Shown here: positions 28,375-39,093 of the stretch, one piece after another
Numbering within the stretch: position 1 is the first letter of the stretch
How the letters are laid out: each line of letters starts with the position of its first letter
Assembly (NCBI RefSeq): GCF_001476895.1
Contig: NZ_LDTB01000013.1
Location: forward strand, 56,819-120,818
DNA from: Sphingomonas endophytica
Lineage (GTDB): Bacteria; Pseudomonadota; Alphaproteobacteria; Sphingomonadales; Sphingomonadaceae
DNA: 64,000 nucleotides
Direction of reading: 5' to 3'
The notes under the pieces: model-generated
What the model saw: the letters and a program-made list of their open reading frames with translations, nothing else
What the model was told of the DNA's origin: nothing
The model's database searches: none
Program-made: the position numbers and the translations under genes

Positions 28375-29559
28375 ATGCGCATCGTCGACGTCAACGAATT
28401 CTACTCGCCGACCGGTGGGGGCGTTCGTTCGTACCTGGATCGCAAGATGGCGATCCTGTCGGAGCTGGGCCACCAGCAGATCGTGATCGCGCCGGGGCGC
28501 GAGGACCGGGTGGACGAACGCCCGGGCGGCGCGCGAATCCACTATGTGAAGTCCCCCGGCATTCCGTTCGATTCGAATTACGGAATGTTCTGGGACGCCG
28601 CACCGATCCATGCGCTCCTCGATCATTATCAGCCCGACGTGGTCGAGAATGTCGCACCGTGGCGATCGGCGGCGATCGTCGCCGGCTGGCGCGGTTCGGC
28701 CCTTCGCTCGTGGTTCATGCACAACGACAATATGGAGGCCTATCCCAAGCGCTGGTTCGGGCGCATCGCCTCCGAGTCGACGATCGAGCGCGCGTTCGGC
28801 TGGTACGACCGCCACATGGCGCGATGCCTGGAACGCTTCGACACCGTGGTCACCAACGGCCCGCTGCTGACCCAGCAACTGACCGCGCGCGGGTTGCGCG
28901 TCGATGCGACGATGACGCTGGGGATCGAGCGCGAGCATTTCTCCCCCGAACTGCGCAGCCCGTCGTTGCGTGCCGCGATGCTGGCGCAATGCGGGCTGCC
29001 GGAGGACGCGCACCTGCTGATCGGGATCGGCCGCCATCACGCCGAGAAGCGCTGGCCGATGGTAATCGACGCGGTGCGGCGAGCGGGCACTAGGCTGCCG
29101 ATCGGGCTGATGCTGCTGGGCCTGGGACCGGACACGCGCACGCTGGAGCGCCATATCGCCGACAGCCCGCACGTCCGCATGTTCCAGCCGATCTTCCATC
29201 GCGGCCAGCTTGCATCGATCATGGCCAGTGCCGACGCCTTCATCCACGGGTGCAGCAACGAGACGTTCGGGCTGGTCGCCTCGGAGGCGCTGGCCTCGGG
29301 ATTGCCGCTGATCCTGCCTGATCGCGGCGGCGCCGCCGCGGTCGGCAGGCCAGCCTTTTCGGAGCTGTATCGCAGCGGCGACGGCTATGACTGCGCCCGT
29401 GCGATCGTGGCACTGCTATCGCGCGATCAGCCGCTGTTGCGCCGCGCGGCCGTGGTTGCGGCGCGGAAGGTGTGGAGCGATCGCGAACATGCCCATGCGC
29501 TGGTGGCGCATTATCAGGCGCTGATCGACGCGCGCCGCTCCGCCAGCAGATCGGCGTAA
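28375..29559 (+). CDS. Glycosyltransferase family 4 protein
   Basis: A 394-residue GT-B-fold glycosyltransferase. The N-terminal domain starts MRIVDVNEFYSPTGGGVRSY with the Gly-rich donor/acceptor loop. The C-terminal domain has the EX7E-type motif in NETFGLVASEALASGLPLIL, preceded by DAFIHGC. It probably transfers a hexose to a lipid or polysaccharide acceptor at the inner membrane; the sugar cannot be told. AGGAGG lies upstream of the ATG. The 3' end overlaps the end of the convergent DUF2334 gene by 46 bases. Confidence 0.88.
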   Translation: MRIVDVNEFYSPTGGGVRSYLDRKMAILSELGHQQIVIAPGREDRVDERPGGARIHYVKSPGIPFDSNYGMFWDAAPIHALLDHYQPDVVENVAPWRSAAIVAGWRGSALRSWFMHNDNMEAYPKRWFGRIASESTIERAFGWYDRHMARCLERFDTVVTNGPLLTQQLTARGLRVDATMTLGIEREHFSPELRSPSLRAAMLAQCGLPEDAHLLIGIGRHHAEKRWPMVIDAVRRAGTRLPIGLMLLGLGPDTRTLERHIADSPHVRMFQPIFHRGQLASIMASADAFIHGCSNETFGLVASEALASGLPLILPDRGGAAAVGRPAFSELYRSGDGYDCARAIVALLSRDQPLLRRAAVVAARKVWSDREHAHALVAHYQALIDARRSASRSA

Positions 29560-30257
29560 GCCGCCGGGCGCCGCCGCGCCGCGAACGCGGCGAACGTGCG
29601 GTCGATACTGCGCAACAGCTCCGGACGGGTGACATCGCCGGGATGGACCGCGATCCGGACCGTCGGCAGCGGGTGGAGCGTGTGACGCAGCACCGCCGCG
29701 GCCGCCAGCGAGCTGAGCGCGCGCGGCGTGCTGCGACTCGCCCAGGTGATGACCGGGCCCTTCGCCAACGTGGCGCCGCCGGGCGCCCACACATGCGCAT
29801 GATCCTCCGCCAGCGCGAAGCCGGCGTCGGCGAGCGCCGCGCGCGCTCCATCGGAATACAGCCACGCCGGCGCGATGAAGCCCGCCGCCGCCCGGCCCGT
29901 CGCATCCTCGACCAGCGCCTTGCCGCGTCGCATCCGCGCCAGCGCCTCCTCATGGTCGAGGCCGAGGAATTCGCCCTCTCCCGCCGTCATCCGGCGCGCC
30001 TTGACCGCCGCCAGCCCGCGATGCGCGCTGTCGTCACGGTGGAACCAGCCGTGAACGAACATCTCGATGCCTGCCGATGCCCAGCCGCGCAGCCGTGCCC
30101 CGAACGCCGGGGTGATCGGGGCACCGCCCCAATGGTCCGGGACCACCAGCATCGCCAGCCGCTGCCCGACATGCGGGGCCAGCCGATCGAGCAGGAGGTC
30201 CACCTCGCCCTCGAAACGGGGCGACACGTCATGGATGGAGGCAAGCAGGCGTTTCAT
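29514..30257 (-). CDS. DUF2334 polysaccharide-deacetylase-like protein
   Basis: A 247-residue protein with a carbohydrate-deacetylase-like (NodB-fold) layout. Features are LLASIHDVSPRFEGEVD with the metal-binding-type HD, the FVHGWFHRD motif with conserved histidines, FIAPAWLYS, and the late IAVHPGDV segment. DUF2334 members are often found beside glycosyltransferases. The overlap with the convergent GT4 gene, and that gene's nature, suggest a shared role in a surface glycan or glycolipid; this is inference. The start was placed at MKRLLASIHD, as the longer upstream frame is antisense to merR. Confidence 0.82.
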   Translation of the reverse strand: MKRLLASIHDVSPRFEGEVDLLLDRLAPHVGQRLAMLVVPDHWGGAPITPAFGARLRGWASAGIEMFVHGWFHRDDSAHRGLAAVKARRMTAGEGEFLGLDHEEALARMRRGKALVEDATGRAAAGFIAPAWLYSDGARAALADAGFALAEDHAHVWAPGGATLAKGPVITWASRSTPRALSSLAAAAVLRHTLHPLPTVRIAVHPGDVTRPELLRSIDRTFAAFAARRRPAAYADLLAERRASISA

Positions 30258-30289
30258 GTCACGGGCATGTGGCGTGCGGCGTACCGTCG

Positions 30290-30628
30290 TCAATCCTCGG
30301 CCAGCGCCTGTGCAAGCAGGTCGCGCACCGCCCGCAGCGCCGCTACCGGCGATGGCGACGGCGCCGCCGCTCCCGCCTGACCCTCGCGGGCCAGCAATTG
30401 CTGCACGCCCTTGATCGTATAGCCTTCGTGGTTCAGCAGCCGGTCGATCCGCTGGACCAGCGCGACATCCTCGGGCCGATAATAGCGGCGGTTGCCCGCG
30501 CGCGTGATCGGGCGGAGCTGCGGGAAACGGCTTTCCCAATATCTCAGAATATGCGCGGCGAGGCCGGTGACCTGCGCGACCTCGCCGATGGTGCGAAACG
30601 CGGCGGCGGATTTGTTCTCCGACGCCAA
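30290..30628 (-). CDS. MerR family transcriptional regulator
   Basis: A 112-residue small MerR protein. The winged-helix part is [20 protein letters not shown] followed by [20 protein letters not shown], the usual DNA-binding region, and then [11 protein letters not shown]. There is no metal- or drug-binding C-terminal domain; the end is a short Ala-rich helix. Small MerR proteins of this kind routinely follow ihfA in alphaproteobacteria. The start is TTG at 30628, five bases after the ihfA stop. Its targets are unknown. Confidence 0.9.
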   Translation of the reverse strand: MASENKSAAAFRTIGEVAQVTGLAAHILRYWESRFPQLRPITRAGNRRYYRPEDVALVQRIDRLLNHEGYTIKGVQQLLAREGQAGAAAPSPSPVAALRAVRDLLAQALAED

Positions 30629-30633
30629 CGCAC

Positions 30634-30933
30634 TCAGCCCGCGCCGACGATGCGGTCGCGCATCATCTGGCTGGCGCGGAACGTCAGCACGCGGCGCGGC
30701 GCGATCGGCACTTCCACGCCGGTCTTGGGATTACGACCGATCCGCTCGCCCTTGTCGCGCAGCACGAAGGTGCCGAAGCCCGAGATCTTCACGTTCTCGC
30801 CATCGGCCAGCGCACCGCACATCTTGTCCAGGATCTGCTCGACGAACCGTGCGGAATCCGCGCGCGACAGGCCCACCTGCCGGTGCAGGGATTCTGCCAG
30901 ATCCGCGCGCGTCAACGTACCAGCCTGCGTCAT
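30634..30933 (-). CDS. ihfA: Integration host factor subunit alpha
   Basis: A 99-residue HU/IHF-family protein that bends DNA as a heterodimer with IhfB. Family sequence is [20 protein letters not shown], then [20 protein letters not shown] with the beta-arm [21 protein letters not shown]. It lies 85 bases downstream of fabH and 5 bases before merR. The reading frame stays open upstream into fabH, so the start was chosen at the ATG that matches the family N-terminus. Confidence 0.96.
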   Translation of the reverse strand: MTQAGTLTRADLAESLHRQVGLSRADSARFVEQILDKMCGALADGENVKISGFGTFVLRDKGERIGRNPKTGVEVPIAPRRVLTFRASQMMRDRIVGAG

Positions 30934-31018
30934 CGTAAGACCTACCCCCCGGAAAGATTGGCAATAACGCCCGATATCGCGCCGGCGCCCGCTTGTCGAT
31001 GCGGTCGCCTCGTCCCGA

Positions 31019-31999
31019 TCAGACCCGCAGGACCGCCGCGCCCCACGTGAAACCGCCGCCCATCGCCTCCAGCACGACGATCTGGCCCGGCCGGATCCGG
31101 CCATCGCGGACCGCCTGATCCAGCGCCAGTGGCACCGACGCGGCGGAGGTGTTGGCGTGCTGATCGACTGTCATCACAACCTTCTCAGAAGGCAGGGAAA
31201 GTTTGCGGGCGGTGGCGTCCAGAATGCGCGCGTTGGCCTGGTGTGGAACCACCCAGTCGACCGCCTCGGTAGGCAGTCCGGCCGCCGCCAATGCCTCTTC
31301 CATGACCGCCGCCAGATTGACCACCGCATGGCGAAACACCTCGCGCCCCTTCATCCGCAGCTTGCCGACCGTCCCGGTCGTGGACGGTCCACCGTCGACA
31401 AACAGCAACTCATTATGGCGACCGTCGGCATGGAGCCGCGTGGCGAGGATGCCGCGCGCCGCCGGGTCGGCGACGTCTTCCGCCGAATCACGCGCTTCCA
31501 GGACGATCGCCCCCGCCCCGTCGCCGAACAGCACGCAGGTGGTGCGATCCTGCCAGTCGAGCAGCCGGCTGAACGTCTCCGCGCCGATCACCAGCGCGCG
31601 GCGGTGCGCGCCGGCGCGGATCATGCTGTCCGCCACCTGCACGGCATAGAGAAATCCCGAGCAGACCGCCGCAACGTCGAACGCCACGCAATCGCCGATG
31701 CCCAGCATCGCCTGCACCTTGGTGGCGGTCGCCGGGAAAGTGTTGTCCGGTGTCGCGGTCGCCAACACGATCAGGTCGATGTCGGTCGGCGTCAGGCCGG
31801 CCGCCGCGATCGCCGCCGACGCGGCATCACGCGCCAGCGTGGCCGTGGTTTCGTCGGGTCCGGCGATGTGGCGGAAACGAATGCCGGTACGCTCGACGAT
31901 CCATTCGTCGGACGTGTCGACCTGTTCGGCCAGTTCGGCATTGGAGACGCGACGGACCGGCAATGCCGACCCCGTGCCCGTCAGCACCGCACGGATCAT
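31019..31999 (-). CDS. fabH: Beta-ketoacyl-ACP synthase III
   Basis: A 326-residue condensing enzyme that starts fatty-acid synthesis from acetyl-CoA and malonyl-ACP. The catalytic triad is visible: Cys113 in [11 protein letters not shown], His in [12 protein letters not shown], and Asn in [15 protein letters not shown]. The N-terminal [18 protein letters not shown] is also diagnostic. It overlaps the plsX stop by 4 bases (ATGA), the conserved plsX-fabH coupling. Confidence 0.98.
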   Translation of the reverse strand: MIRAVLTGTGSALPVRRVSNAELAEQVDTSDEWIVERTGIRFRHIAGPDETTATLARDAASAAIAAAGLTPTDIDLIVLATATPDNTFPATATKVQAMLGIGDCVAFDVAAVCSGFLYAVQVADSMIRAGAHRRALVIGAETFSRLLDWQDRTTCVLFGDGAGAIVLEARDSAEDVADPAARGILATRLHADGRHNELLFVDGGPSTTGTVGKLRMKGREVFRHAVVNLAAVMEEALAAAGLPTEAVDWVVPHQANARILDATARKLSLPSEKVVMTVDQHANTSAASVPLALDQAVRDGRIRPGQIVVLEAMGGGFTWGAAVLRV

Positions 32000-33030
32000 G
32001 CCGCCGCCTTTGCTTCGAAGTGGCGCAGATCCTCGACGATGCGGCGCGTCAGGTCCGCGCGCACCATCTTGGCGGCATTGCCGATCGCGGTCGCCACGCC
32101 GCGCTCGTTCGCGCTGCCGTGGCTCTTCACGACCAGCCCGTTGAGGCCAAGGAAGACCGCGCCATTGTGATTGTTGGGATCGAGATGATCCCGCAGCAAC
32201 TCGGTAGCGGGGCGGGAGATCAGGAAACCCACCTTCGACCGGACCGAACTGCGGAACGCGCGCTTCAGCAGGTCGGCGACGAAGCGCGCCGTGCCTTCGG
32301 CTGTCTTCAGCGCGATGTTCCCCGAAAAGCCATCGCAGACGATCACGTCATGCTCGCCGCGCGACAGCCGGTCGCCCTCGACGAAGCCGGTGAACTTCAT
32401 CGGCAGGTGTGGCGCGGCGCGTAGCATCTGCGCGGCGTCGCGAATCTCGCCGGTGCCCTTCTGGTCCTCGCTGCCGATGTTCAGCAACGCGACACGCGGC
32501 GCATCAAGCTCCAGCGTGGTACGCGCATAGGCCGCTCCCATCACCGCGAACTGGACGAGATTGCGCGCATCGCACTCGGTATTGGCACCGAGGTCGAGCA
32601 TCACGCAGTCGTTGTCGCCGAGCGTTGGCAACAGTGCGGCCAGCGCCGGGCGATCGATGCCGCGCATCGTCCGAAGCGACAGCTTCGCCATCGCCATCAG
32701 GGCGCCGGTATTTCCGGCGGACACGGCGGCGGTGGCCCGCCCCTGCTTCACGCAGTCGATCGCGATACCCATCGACGTCGTCTTGGCGCGACGAATCGCC
32801 TGGCTGGGCTTGTCGTCGCCGCCGATCACGTCGGGCGCGTGGACGATCTCGGAATGCTGCGCGAGATTGGGGTGATTCGCGAGCCCCTCGCGAATCGCCG
32901 CCTCATCGCCGACCAGCAGATAATTGACGTCGTCGTACTGGCGGCACGCACACGCCACCCCGGCCAGCATCACCGCCAGCCCCCCGTCGCCGCCCATCGC
33001 ATCGACGGCGATCCGGGACCTGTCGGACAT
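31996..33030 (-). CDS. plsX: Phosphate acyltransferase PlsX
   Basis: A 344-residue enzyme that converts acyl-ACP to acyl-phosphate for phospholipid synthesis. Signatures are [59 protein letters not shown] and the [16 protein letters not shown] loop. The ATG at 33030 is preferred to the GTG one codon upstream. It follows rpmF by 43 bases, the common rpmF-plsX-fabH order. Confidence 0.98.
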   Translation of the reverse strand: MSDRSRIAVDAMGGDGGLAVMLAGVACACRQYDDVNYLLVGDEAAIREGLANHPNLAQHSEIVHAPDVIGGDDKPSQAIRRAKTTSMGIAIDCVKQGRATAAVSAGNTGALMAMAKLSLRTMRGIDRPALAALLPTLGDNDCVMLDLGANTECDARNLVQFAVMGAAYARTTLELDAPRVALLNIGSEDQKGTGEIRDAAQMLRAAPHLPMKFTGFVEGDRLSRGEHDVIVCDGFSGNIALKTAEGTARFVADLLKRAFRSSVRSKVGFLISRPATELLRDHLDPNNHNGAVFLGLNGLVVKSHGSANERGVATAIGNAAKMVRADLTRRIVEDLRHFEAKAAA

Positions 33031-33073
33031 CACTGGATCACGCTCCCGATGCTACGCCCGCCGTCATGCCGGA

Positions 33074-33253
33074 TCAGGCGTCGACCGCGATGACCTCGCG
33101 ACCATTGTAGTGACCGCAGGCGGTGCAGAGGTTGTGCGGGCGCTTCAGCTCGCCACAGTTCGGGCACTCCTGGAATGCCTCCACCGAGAGAGCGTCGTGC
33201 GCGCGGCGCATGCCACGGCGGGAGGGGGAAGTCTTTCGCTTGGGGACGGCCAT
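33074..33253 (-). CDS. rpmF: 50S ribosomal protein L32
   Basis: A 59-residue L32 that begins [20 protein letters not shown], the near-universal L32 N-terminus. It carries a zinc ribbon with CPNC and CTAC pairs, so it is the zinc-binding (C+) paralogue type. It heads the rpmF-plsX-fabH-ihfA-merR run. Ribosomal function is in the large subunit. Translated by hand from the minus strand; it is short enough to be missed by ORF length cut-offs. Confidence 0.97.
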   Translation of the reverse strand: MAVPKRKTSPSRRGMRRAHDALSVEAFQECPNCGELKRPHNLCTACGHYNGREVIAVDA

Positions 33254-33469
33254 CGCGGCACCTTGATCTGTCTAAATGTTCATATGAGCGACGAGCCGGT
33301 GCATGGCCCCGCACGGCCGATGCAGACACCGGCCGCGGCAGGAAGCCGTGCATCGGCTCGCATCGCGAAGTACCGCGCCTATAGCGATTTCCACTCGCGT
33401 TGCAAGTCGGGCCGGTCACGCACATCCTCCGTCACGCCCCAACGCCCCGGGACGCCAGGGGATGCGGCC

Positions 33470-34129
33470 TCAGGCGGACAAGGCGCGATCGCTGACGAAC
33501 ATGTTATGCTGCCGCTCGTGCGCGAAGGTGCTGGGCTTGCCGTGTCCGGGGATGAATGCCGTGTCGTCGCCCAACGGCCACAGCTTCGTCACGATCGATT
33601 CGATCAGCTGCGGATGATTCCCTTGCGGCAGGTCGGTTCGCCCGACCGATCCCTGGAACAGCACGTCCCCGACCTGCGCGAATCGCGACGGGGCGTGGTG
33701 GAAGATCACGTGCCCCGCCGTGTGGCCGGGCGTATGATAGACATCCAGCACCAGGTCGCCGATCGTCACGGTGTCGCCGTCGACCAGCCAGCGATCCGGC
33801 TCGAACGGCACGCCCCGTATGCCCCAGTTGCGTCCGTCCTCGTCCAGCCGCGCCAGCCAGAACCGATCGGCGTCGTGCGGCCCCTCGATCGGCACGCCCA
33901 GCTGCTCGGCCAGCGGCTTCGCCTCGCCGGCGTGATCGATATGCCCGTGGGTCAGCAGGATCTTCTCGACCGTCACCCCCGCCTGTTCGACCGCCGACAG
34001 GATGCGCGGCAGGTCGCCGCCCGGATCGACGACCGCCGCCTTCATCGTCGCGGTGCACCAGATGAGCGTGCAATTCTGCTCGATGGCGGTGACGGGTACG
34101 ATCGCGGCGCGAAGCGGTGTGTCGGTCAT
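33470..34129 (-). CDS. MBL-fold metallohydrolase (glyoxalase II-like)
   Basis: A 219-residue metallo-beta-lactamase-fold hydrolase. The dinuclear zinc motif is ILLTHGHIDHAGEAKPLAEQ, with further ligands in YHTPGHTAGHVIFHH, DVLFQGSVGRTDLPQG and the late FIPGHGKPST. This is the YcbL/type II glyoxalase-like group that hydrolyses thioesters of glutathione or related substrates. It is shorter than GloB and lacks its C-terminal helical domain. It is divergent from pabB across 71 bases. Confidence 0.9.
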   Translation of the reverse strand: MTDTPLRAAIVPVTAIEQNCTLIWCTATMKAAVVDPGGDLPRILSAVEQAGVTVEKILLTHGHIDHAGEAKPLAEQLGVPIEGPHDADRFWLARLDEDGRNWGIRGVPFEPDRWLVDGDTVTIGDLVLDVYHTPGHTAGHVIFHHAPSRFAQVGDVLFQGSVGRTDLPQGNHPQLIESIVTKLWPLGDDTAFIPGHGKPSTFAHERQHNMFVSDRALSA

Positions 34130-34200
34130 GTCACCCTGCTAAACGGCGTGCCGGGTGTAAGCAACGCGGCTTGCAGCGCGTGCGCGGCACGGGCATCAGG

Positions 34201-35952
34201 ATGGCGATGCGGCCTGTCCCTCCCTTCGTCCTGCTCCACGATGCACGGCACGGTGACGCTCGGGCACGCCTCTACACCCGCCCGCACCGCATCCTGACCG
34301 CGATCACGCCGGCCGAGGTGACGGAGGTACTGCACGCCGTGCGCGCCTGGCGCGGTGCGACGGCGGGATACCTGTCCTACGACGCGGGCACCGCCTTCGA
34401 GCCGGCGGCCGGGCGAGGCGCGACCGACACGGCGCCGCTCGCCTGGTTCGGGCTGTTCGATGGCTGGGAGGATATCCCCGACGTGGCGGCGTGGCTACCG
34501 GATCCCGGTGGCGCATGGACCGGGGCGCCCGTGCCGGAACTGTCGCGCGCCGACTATCAGGCGATGTTCGACGCGACCCAGGCGTTGATCCGGGCCGGCG
34601 ACCTCTACCAGCTCAACCTGACGCTTCGGGCCCGGATGCCGTTCATGGGCGATCCGCTGGCGCTTTACGCGCGGCTGCGGCGTGCCGCGCGTGGCGGGTG
34701 GAGCGCGGTGGTCGACACCGGAGAGCGGACGCTCCTGTCACTGTCCCCCGAACTGTTCTTCGCGCTCGACGGCGAGGCGCTGACCTGTCGTCCGATGAAA
34801 GGCACCGCGCGCCGGCTCGACGATCCCGCCGCCGATGCGGAGGCGGCGCGGACTTTGGCCGCCGATCCGAAGCAGCGCGCCGAGAACCTGATGATCGTCG
34901 ACCTGATGCGCAACGATCTGGCACGCGTCGCGGTGCCCGGCAGCGTCGCGGTCGATGCCCTGTTCGCGGTCGAGCGCTATCCGACCGTCCATCAGCTCAC
35001 CTCCACCGTCACCGCCACGCTCGCCCCGGGCCGCGATGCGGTGGACGTGATCGGTGCCCTGTTTCCCTGCGGCTCGATCACCGGCGCGCCGAAGGTCCGC
35101 GCCATGCAGGCGATCGCCGCGATCGAACGGGGCAGCCCGCGCGGTGCCTATACCGGCGCGATCGGCCGCATCGACCCCGATGGGTCGGCGGCGTTCAATG
35201 TCGCGATTCGCACGCTCCGGATCGACGATGGCGCGACGGAGGCGGTCGTCGGGATCGGCGGCGGCATCGTGGCCGATTCGCAAGCCGACGCGGAATGGGA
35301 CGAAGCGCTGGCGAAGGCGGCGTTCCTGAGCCACGACCTGCGCACCATCGACCTGATCGAGACGATGGCGTTCGATCCCGATGAGGGGCTGTTGCGGGTC
35401 GAGCGGCACCTGGCGCGGCTGCGCGACAGCGCGCTGGCGCTGGGTTTCGCGTTCGATCGCCACGATGCGCGCAACGAGTTGCAGGCCGCGACCTTCCGCC
35501 TGCGTCACCCGTCGCGGGTGCGGCTGGTCGCGTCGCGCAACGGGGCGATCGCGATCGAGGTCGCGGCGACGCCATCGCGCCCCGAGCGTCCGCTGCGCGT
35601 CGCCATCGCGCCGCTACCGGTGGATGAGCGCGACTGGCGGTTACGCCACAAGACCAGTGACCGGCGCTTCTACGATGCGGCGCGAGCCGCCAGCGGCGCG
35701 GACGAGGTGGTGTTCGTCACCCCCGACCGTCGCGTGACCGAGGGAAGCTTCACCAACATCTTCGTCCAGCGCGGCAACATCCTGGTCACGCCCCGCGCCG
35801 GCGCGCTGCTGCCCGGCGTGCTGCGCGGCGAGTTGCTCGACAATGGCCGCGCGGTGGAGGGCGATCTGACGCCGGGCGATCTCGGCACCGGCCTGTTCGT
35901 CGGCAATGCGCTGCGCGGGTTGATGCCGGCCGTCCTCGCGGTTGCACAATGA
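34201..35952 (+). CDS. pabB: Aminodeoxychorismate synthase component I / aminodeoxychorismate lyase fusion
   Basis: A 583-residue fusion of PabB and PabC for p-aminobenzoate and folate synthesis. The first about 370 residues are the chorismate-binding enzyme, with LTCRPMKGTARRL (the Lys motif of PabB), QRAENLMIVDLMRNDL and FPCGSITGAPKVRAMQAI. The C-terminal about 210 residues are a class IV PLP aminotransferase-fold lyase with the PLP lysine in RLRHKTSDRRFYD and VTEGSFTNIFVQ. One chain can thus make ADC and release PABA; the glutaminase PabA must be elsewhere. ATGs at 34201 and 34207 are both plausible starts; AGG is 6 bases before the second. Confidence 0.93.
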   Translation: MAMRPVPPFVLLHDARHGDARARLYTRPHRILTAITPAEVTEVLHAVRAWRGATAGYLSYDAGTAFEPAAGRGATDTAPLAWFGLFDGWEDIPDVAAWLPDPGGAWTGAPVPELSRADYQAMFDATQALIRAGDLYQLNLTLRARMPFMGDPLALYARLRRAARGGWSAVVDTGERTLLSLSPELFFALDGEALTCRPMKGTARRLDDPAADAEAARTLAADPKQRAENLMIVDLMRNDLARVAVPGSVAVDALFAVERYPTVHQLTSTVTATLAPGRDAVDVIGALFPCGSITGAPKVRAMQAIAAIERGSPRGAYTGAIGRIDPDGSAAFNVAIRTLRIDDGATEAVVGIGGGIVADSQADAEWDEALAKAAFLSHDLRTIDLIETMAFDPDEGLLRVERHLARLRDSALALGFAFDRHDARNELQAATFRLRHPSRVRLVASRNGAIAIEVAATPSRPERPLRVAIAPLPVDERDWRLRHKTSDRRFYDAARAASGADEVVFVTPDRRVTEGSFTNIFVQRGNILVTPRAGALLPGVLRGELLDNGRAVEGDLTPGDLGTGLFVGNALRGLMPAVLAVAQ

Positions 35953-35988
35953 CGCGCGCCGTCGCATAGGCACGCGCGCTTACGATAG

Positions 35989-37200
<1,212 letters not shown>

Positions 37201-37407
37201 GGTCGCTTTTTCGAAACGATCGCTTTCGCACTGCGACATGGTGCGACAGCAATGCTGTCGCTACATGCCTGCCAGATGAACGGGCGGCCCAGCCGCCGTT
37301 CAGGCGCGTCATGGCATCGATCGCGCCCATCGCCGTACCGGAAAGGCCGCGCGGCGATGCGAGACGACGATGCCGTTCTCGCGGCCAGAAAAAGAGAGAG
37401 CAGCCCG

Positions 37408-37548
37408 ATGTTCCGCTTCATCAAGTCCAGCTTCGCCCGGCAGTTCGCGGGTGGTTTCCTGCTCGGCGCGCTCGGCATGGTCGCGCTGCACGCGGCCCAG
37501 CCCGAGATGCCCGCCAACCCCTATGCGCCGTCGCATCAGGTCCGCTGA
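37408..37548 (+). CDS. Small single-span membrane protein, 46 residues
   Basis: A 46-residue candidate starting MFRFIKSSFARQFAGGFLLG, with one hydrophobic stretch (AGGFLLGALGMVALHAA) and a short polar tail ending HQVR. A purine-rich AGAGAGAG lies 7-10 bases upstream of the ATG. Codon third positions are G/C-rich as in neighbours. Function unknown; it could be a processed export signal or a small membrane protein. It sits alone between the aminotransferase and msrA genes, 207 bases after the former. Confidence 0.5.
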   Translation: MFRFIKSSFARQFAGGFLLGALGMVALHAAQPEMPANPYAPSHQVR

Positions 37549-37584
37549 TCTGGCGGTGGCGGTTTCCTGACCTATATCAGGCAG

Positions 37585-38235
37585 ATGACCCGCTATCTCG
37601 CCCCCGCTGCCGCTCTTCTGCTGACCGCCTGCGGCACCGCCCAGGCCGAACGCGCCGTTCCGATCCCCATCGCCATACGCGACGTGCCGCCAACCCCCGG
37701 CCTGCGGACGGCCGTGCTGGCCGGCGGCTGCTTCTGGGGAATGGAGGCGGTGTTCCAGGACGTGAAGGGCGTGCGCAACGTCGTGGCCGGATATGCGGGC
37801 GGCAGCGCGCGCGATGCCAATTACGCTGCGGTCAGCAGCGAGACGACGCGCCATGCCGAGGCGATCCGCATCACCTATGATCCGCGCGTGGTGAGCTATG
37901 CGACATTGCTGCGCGTCTACTTCTCGATCGCGCACGATCCGACGCAACTGAACCGGCAGGGGCCGGACAGCGGCACCAGCTATCGCTCGGCGATCTTCCC
38001 GCAGAATCCGGCGCAGCGTGCCGTGGCGGCGGGATATATCGCGCAATTGGGTCAGTCTCATGCTTTCGCGAAGCCGATCGTGACGCGGCTCGAGACGGGC
38101 GCCTTCTATCCTGCGGAGGCGTACCATCAGGATTTCTTCCGGCGAAACCCGACGCATCCGTACATCGTGCGCTGGGACAAGCCGAAGGTGGCGGGGTTCA
38201 AGGCCGCCTTTCCGCAACTGGCGGTCCGGTCCTAG
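37585..38235 (+). CDS. msrA: Peptide-methionine (S)-S-oxide reductase MsrA, exported
   Basis: A 216-residue MsrA that reduces Met-S-sulfoxide. The catalytic Cys49 lies in AVLAGGCFWGMEAVFQDVKG, followed by VVAGYAGGSARDANYAAVSS and the late EAYHQDFFRRNPTHPYI. The N-terminus (YLAPAAALLLTACGTA) is a lipoprotein-type signal with the lipobox LTAC, so this MsrA probably works in the periplasm or at a membrane. No resolving cysteine of the CxxxxxC type is obvious in the C-terminus. The start at 37585 was chosen to include the signal. Confidence 0.95.
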   Translation: MTRYLAPAAALLLTACGTAQAERAVPIPIAIRDVPPTPGLRTAVLAGGCFWGMEAVFQDVKGVRNVVAGYAGGSARDANYAAVSSETTRHAEAIRITYDPRVVSYATLLRVYFSIAHDPTQLNRQGPDSGTSYRSAIFPQNPAQRAVAAGYIAQLGQSHAFAKPIVTRLETGAFYPAEAYHQDFFRRNPTHPYIVRWDKPKVAGFKAAFPQLAVRS

Positions 38236-38302
38236 GCGTCGCTCGGGCAGGATTGCCGACGTCGCACCCGCCCGATTTCGCTTCCAACGGAGGCGGCCGG
38301 GC

Positions 38303-38473
38303 TCAATCGATCGGCCGCGCCTCTTCCACCAGCAGTACCGGCACGCCGTTCCGCACGGGATACGCGACCCGCGCCGTCTCCGACACCAGCTCCCCCCGCT
38401 CGGCATCGTAACGCAGCGGCGTGCGCGTCGCCGGACACACCAACCGCTCGAGCAACCACGGGTCGATGGTCAT
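38303..38473 (-). CDS. Trm112/YcaR-like small protein
   Basis: A 56-residue protein: [20 protein letters not shown] then [19 protein letters not shown], the pattern of the Trm112p-like (PF03966) family. Homologues usually carry two or more zinc-site cysteines (CPxC and a later Cys); here only one Cys remains, so the zinc site looks lost. Eukaryotic Trm112 activates methyltransferases, and the bacterial role is unclear. It overlaps the upstream LON-domain gene by ATGA. It was translated by hand and is short enough to be overlooked. Confidence 0.85.
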   Translation of the reverse strand: MTIDPWLLERLVCPATRTPLRYDAERGELVSETARVAYPVRNGVPVLLVEEARPID

Positions 38474-39093
38474 TGCAGCGTCACCCGATCCTCGCCGTCA
38501 TGCCGCCCGAAGAACTGCATCAGCTGCACCAGCAGGTCGGCACGCGCCCCGAGATCGGGCGCCTCCAGCAGCGCCTGCTTCGCCGCGACGTCGAAGGGTG
38601 CGATCTGCGCGATACCATTGACCAGGCTCACGTCGTCGAGCCGCCCGACCGCCGTCCAATCGACCTGATAGCCGTGCGCCTCGGCGAAGCGCTTCGACTC
38701 CAGCTCCAGCCCGGCACGCTCGCCCAGCGACAACGTCTCGTCCCGCGGCGTCGGCAGCAACTGCGCCTCGACCTGCCGAAACGGTGTCGTCACCACCAGT
38801 TCGCGCGCGACGCGGAACAGCGACACGCCTTGCAGGATCAGATTGTAGCGTCCGTCGTCCAGCGCCTCGACCTCGGCGATCTTGCCGACACAGCCGATAT
38901 CGAACAGCGCCGGTTCCTCGCCTCGCCGCGCGTCCGGACGCGGCTGGATCATCGCGATCCGGCGGTCGCGCGCCATCGCGTCCGACACCATCGCGCGATA
39001 TCGCGGTTCGAAAATGTGCAGCGGCAGGTGCAGCTGCGGAAAGAGCAGCGCACCGGGCAGAGGAAAGATCGAGAGCCTGGTGGTGTCGGTCAT
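38470..39093 (-). CDS. LON peptidase substrate-binding domain protein
   Basis: A 207-residue protein consisting only of the N-terminal substrate-recognition domain of Lon (PF02190), without ATPase or peptidase. Typical segments are [20 protein letters not shown] followed by [14 protein letters not shown], then [20 protein letters not shown]. Its role is unknown; it often pairs with the YbbN co-chaperone gene as here. It overlaps ybbN upstream (4 bases) and the Trm112-like gene downstream (4 bases), so the three form a coupled operon. Confidence 0.92.
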   Translation of the reverse strand: MTDTTRLSIFPLPGALLFPQLHLPLHIFEPRYRAMVSDAMARDRRIAMIQPRPDARRGEEPALFDIGCVGKIAEVEALDDGRYNLILQGVSLFRVARELVVTTPFRQVEAQLLPTPRDETLSLGERAGLELESKRFAEAHGYQVDWTAVGRLDDVSLVNGIAQIAPFDVAAKQALLEAPDLGARADLLVQLMQFFGRHDGEDRVTLQ

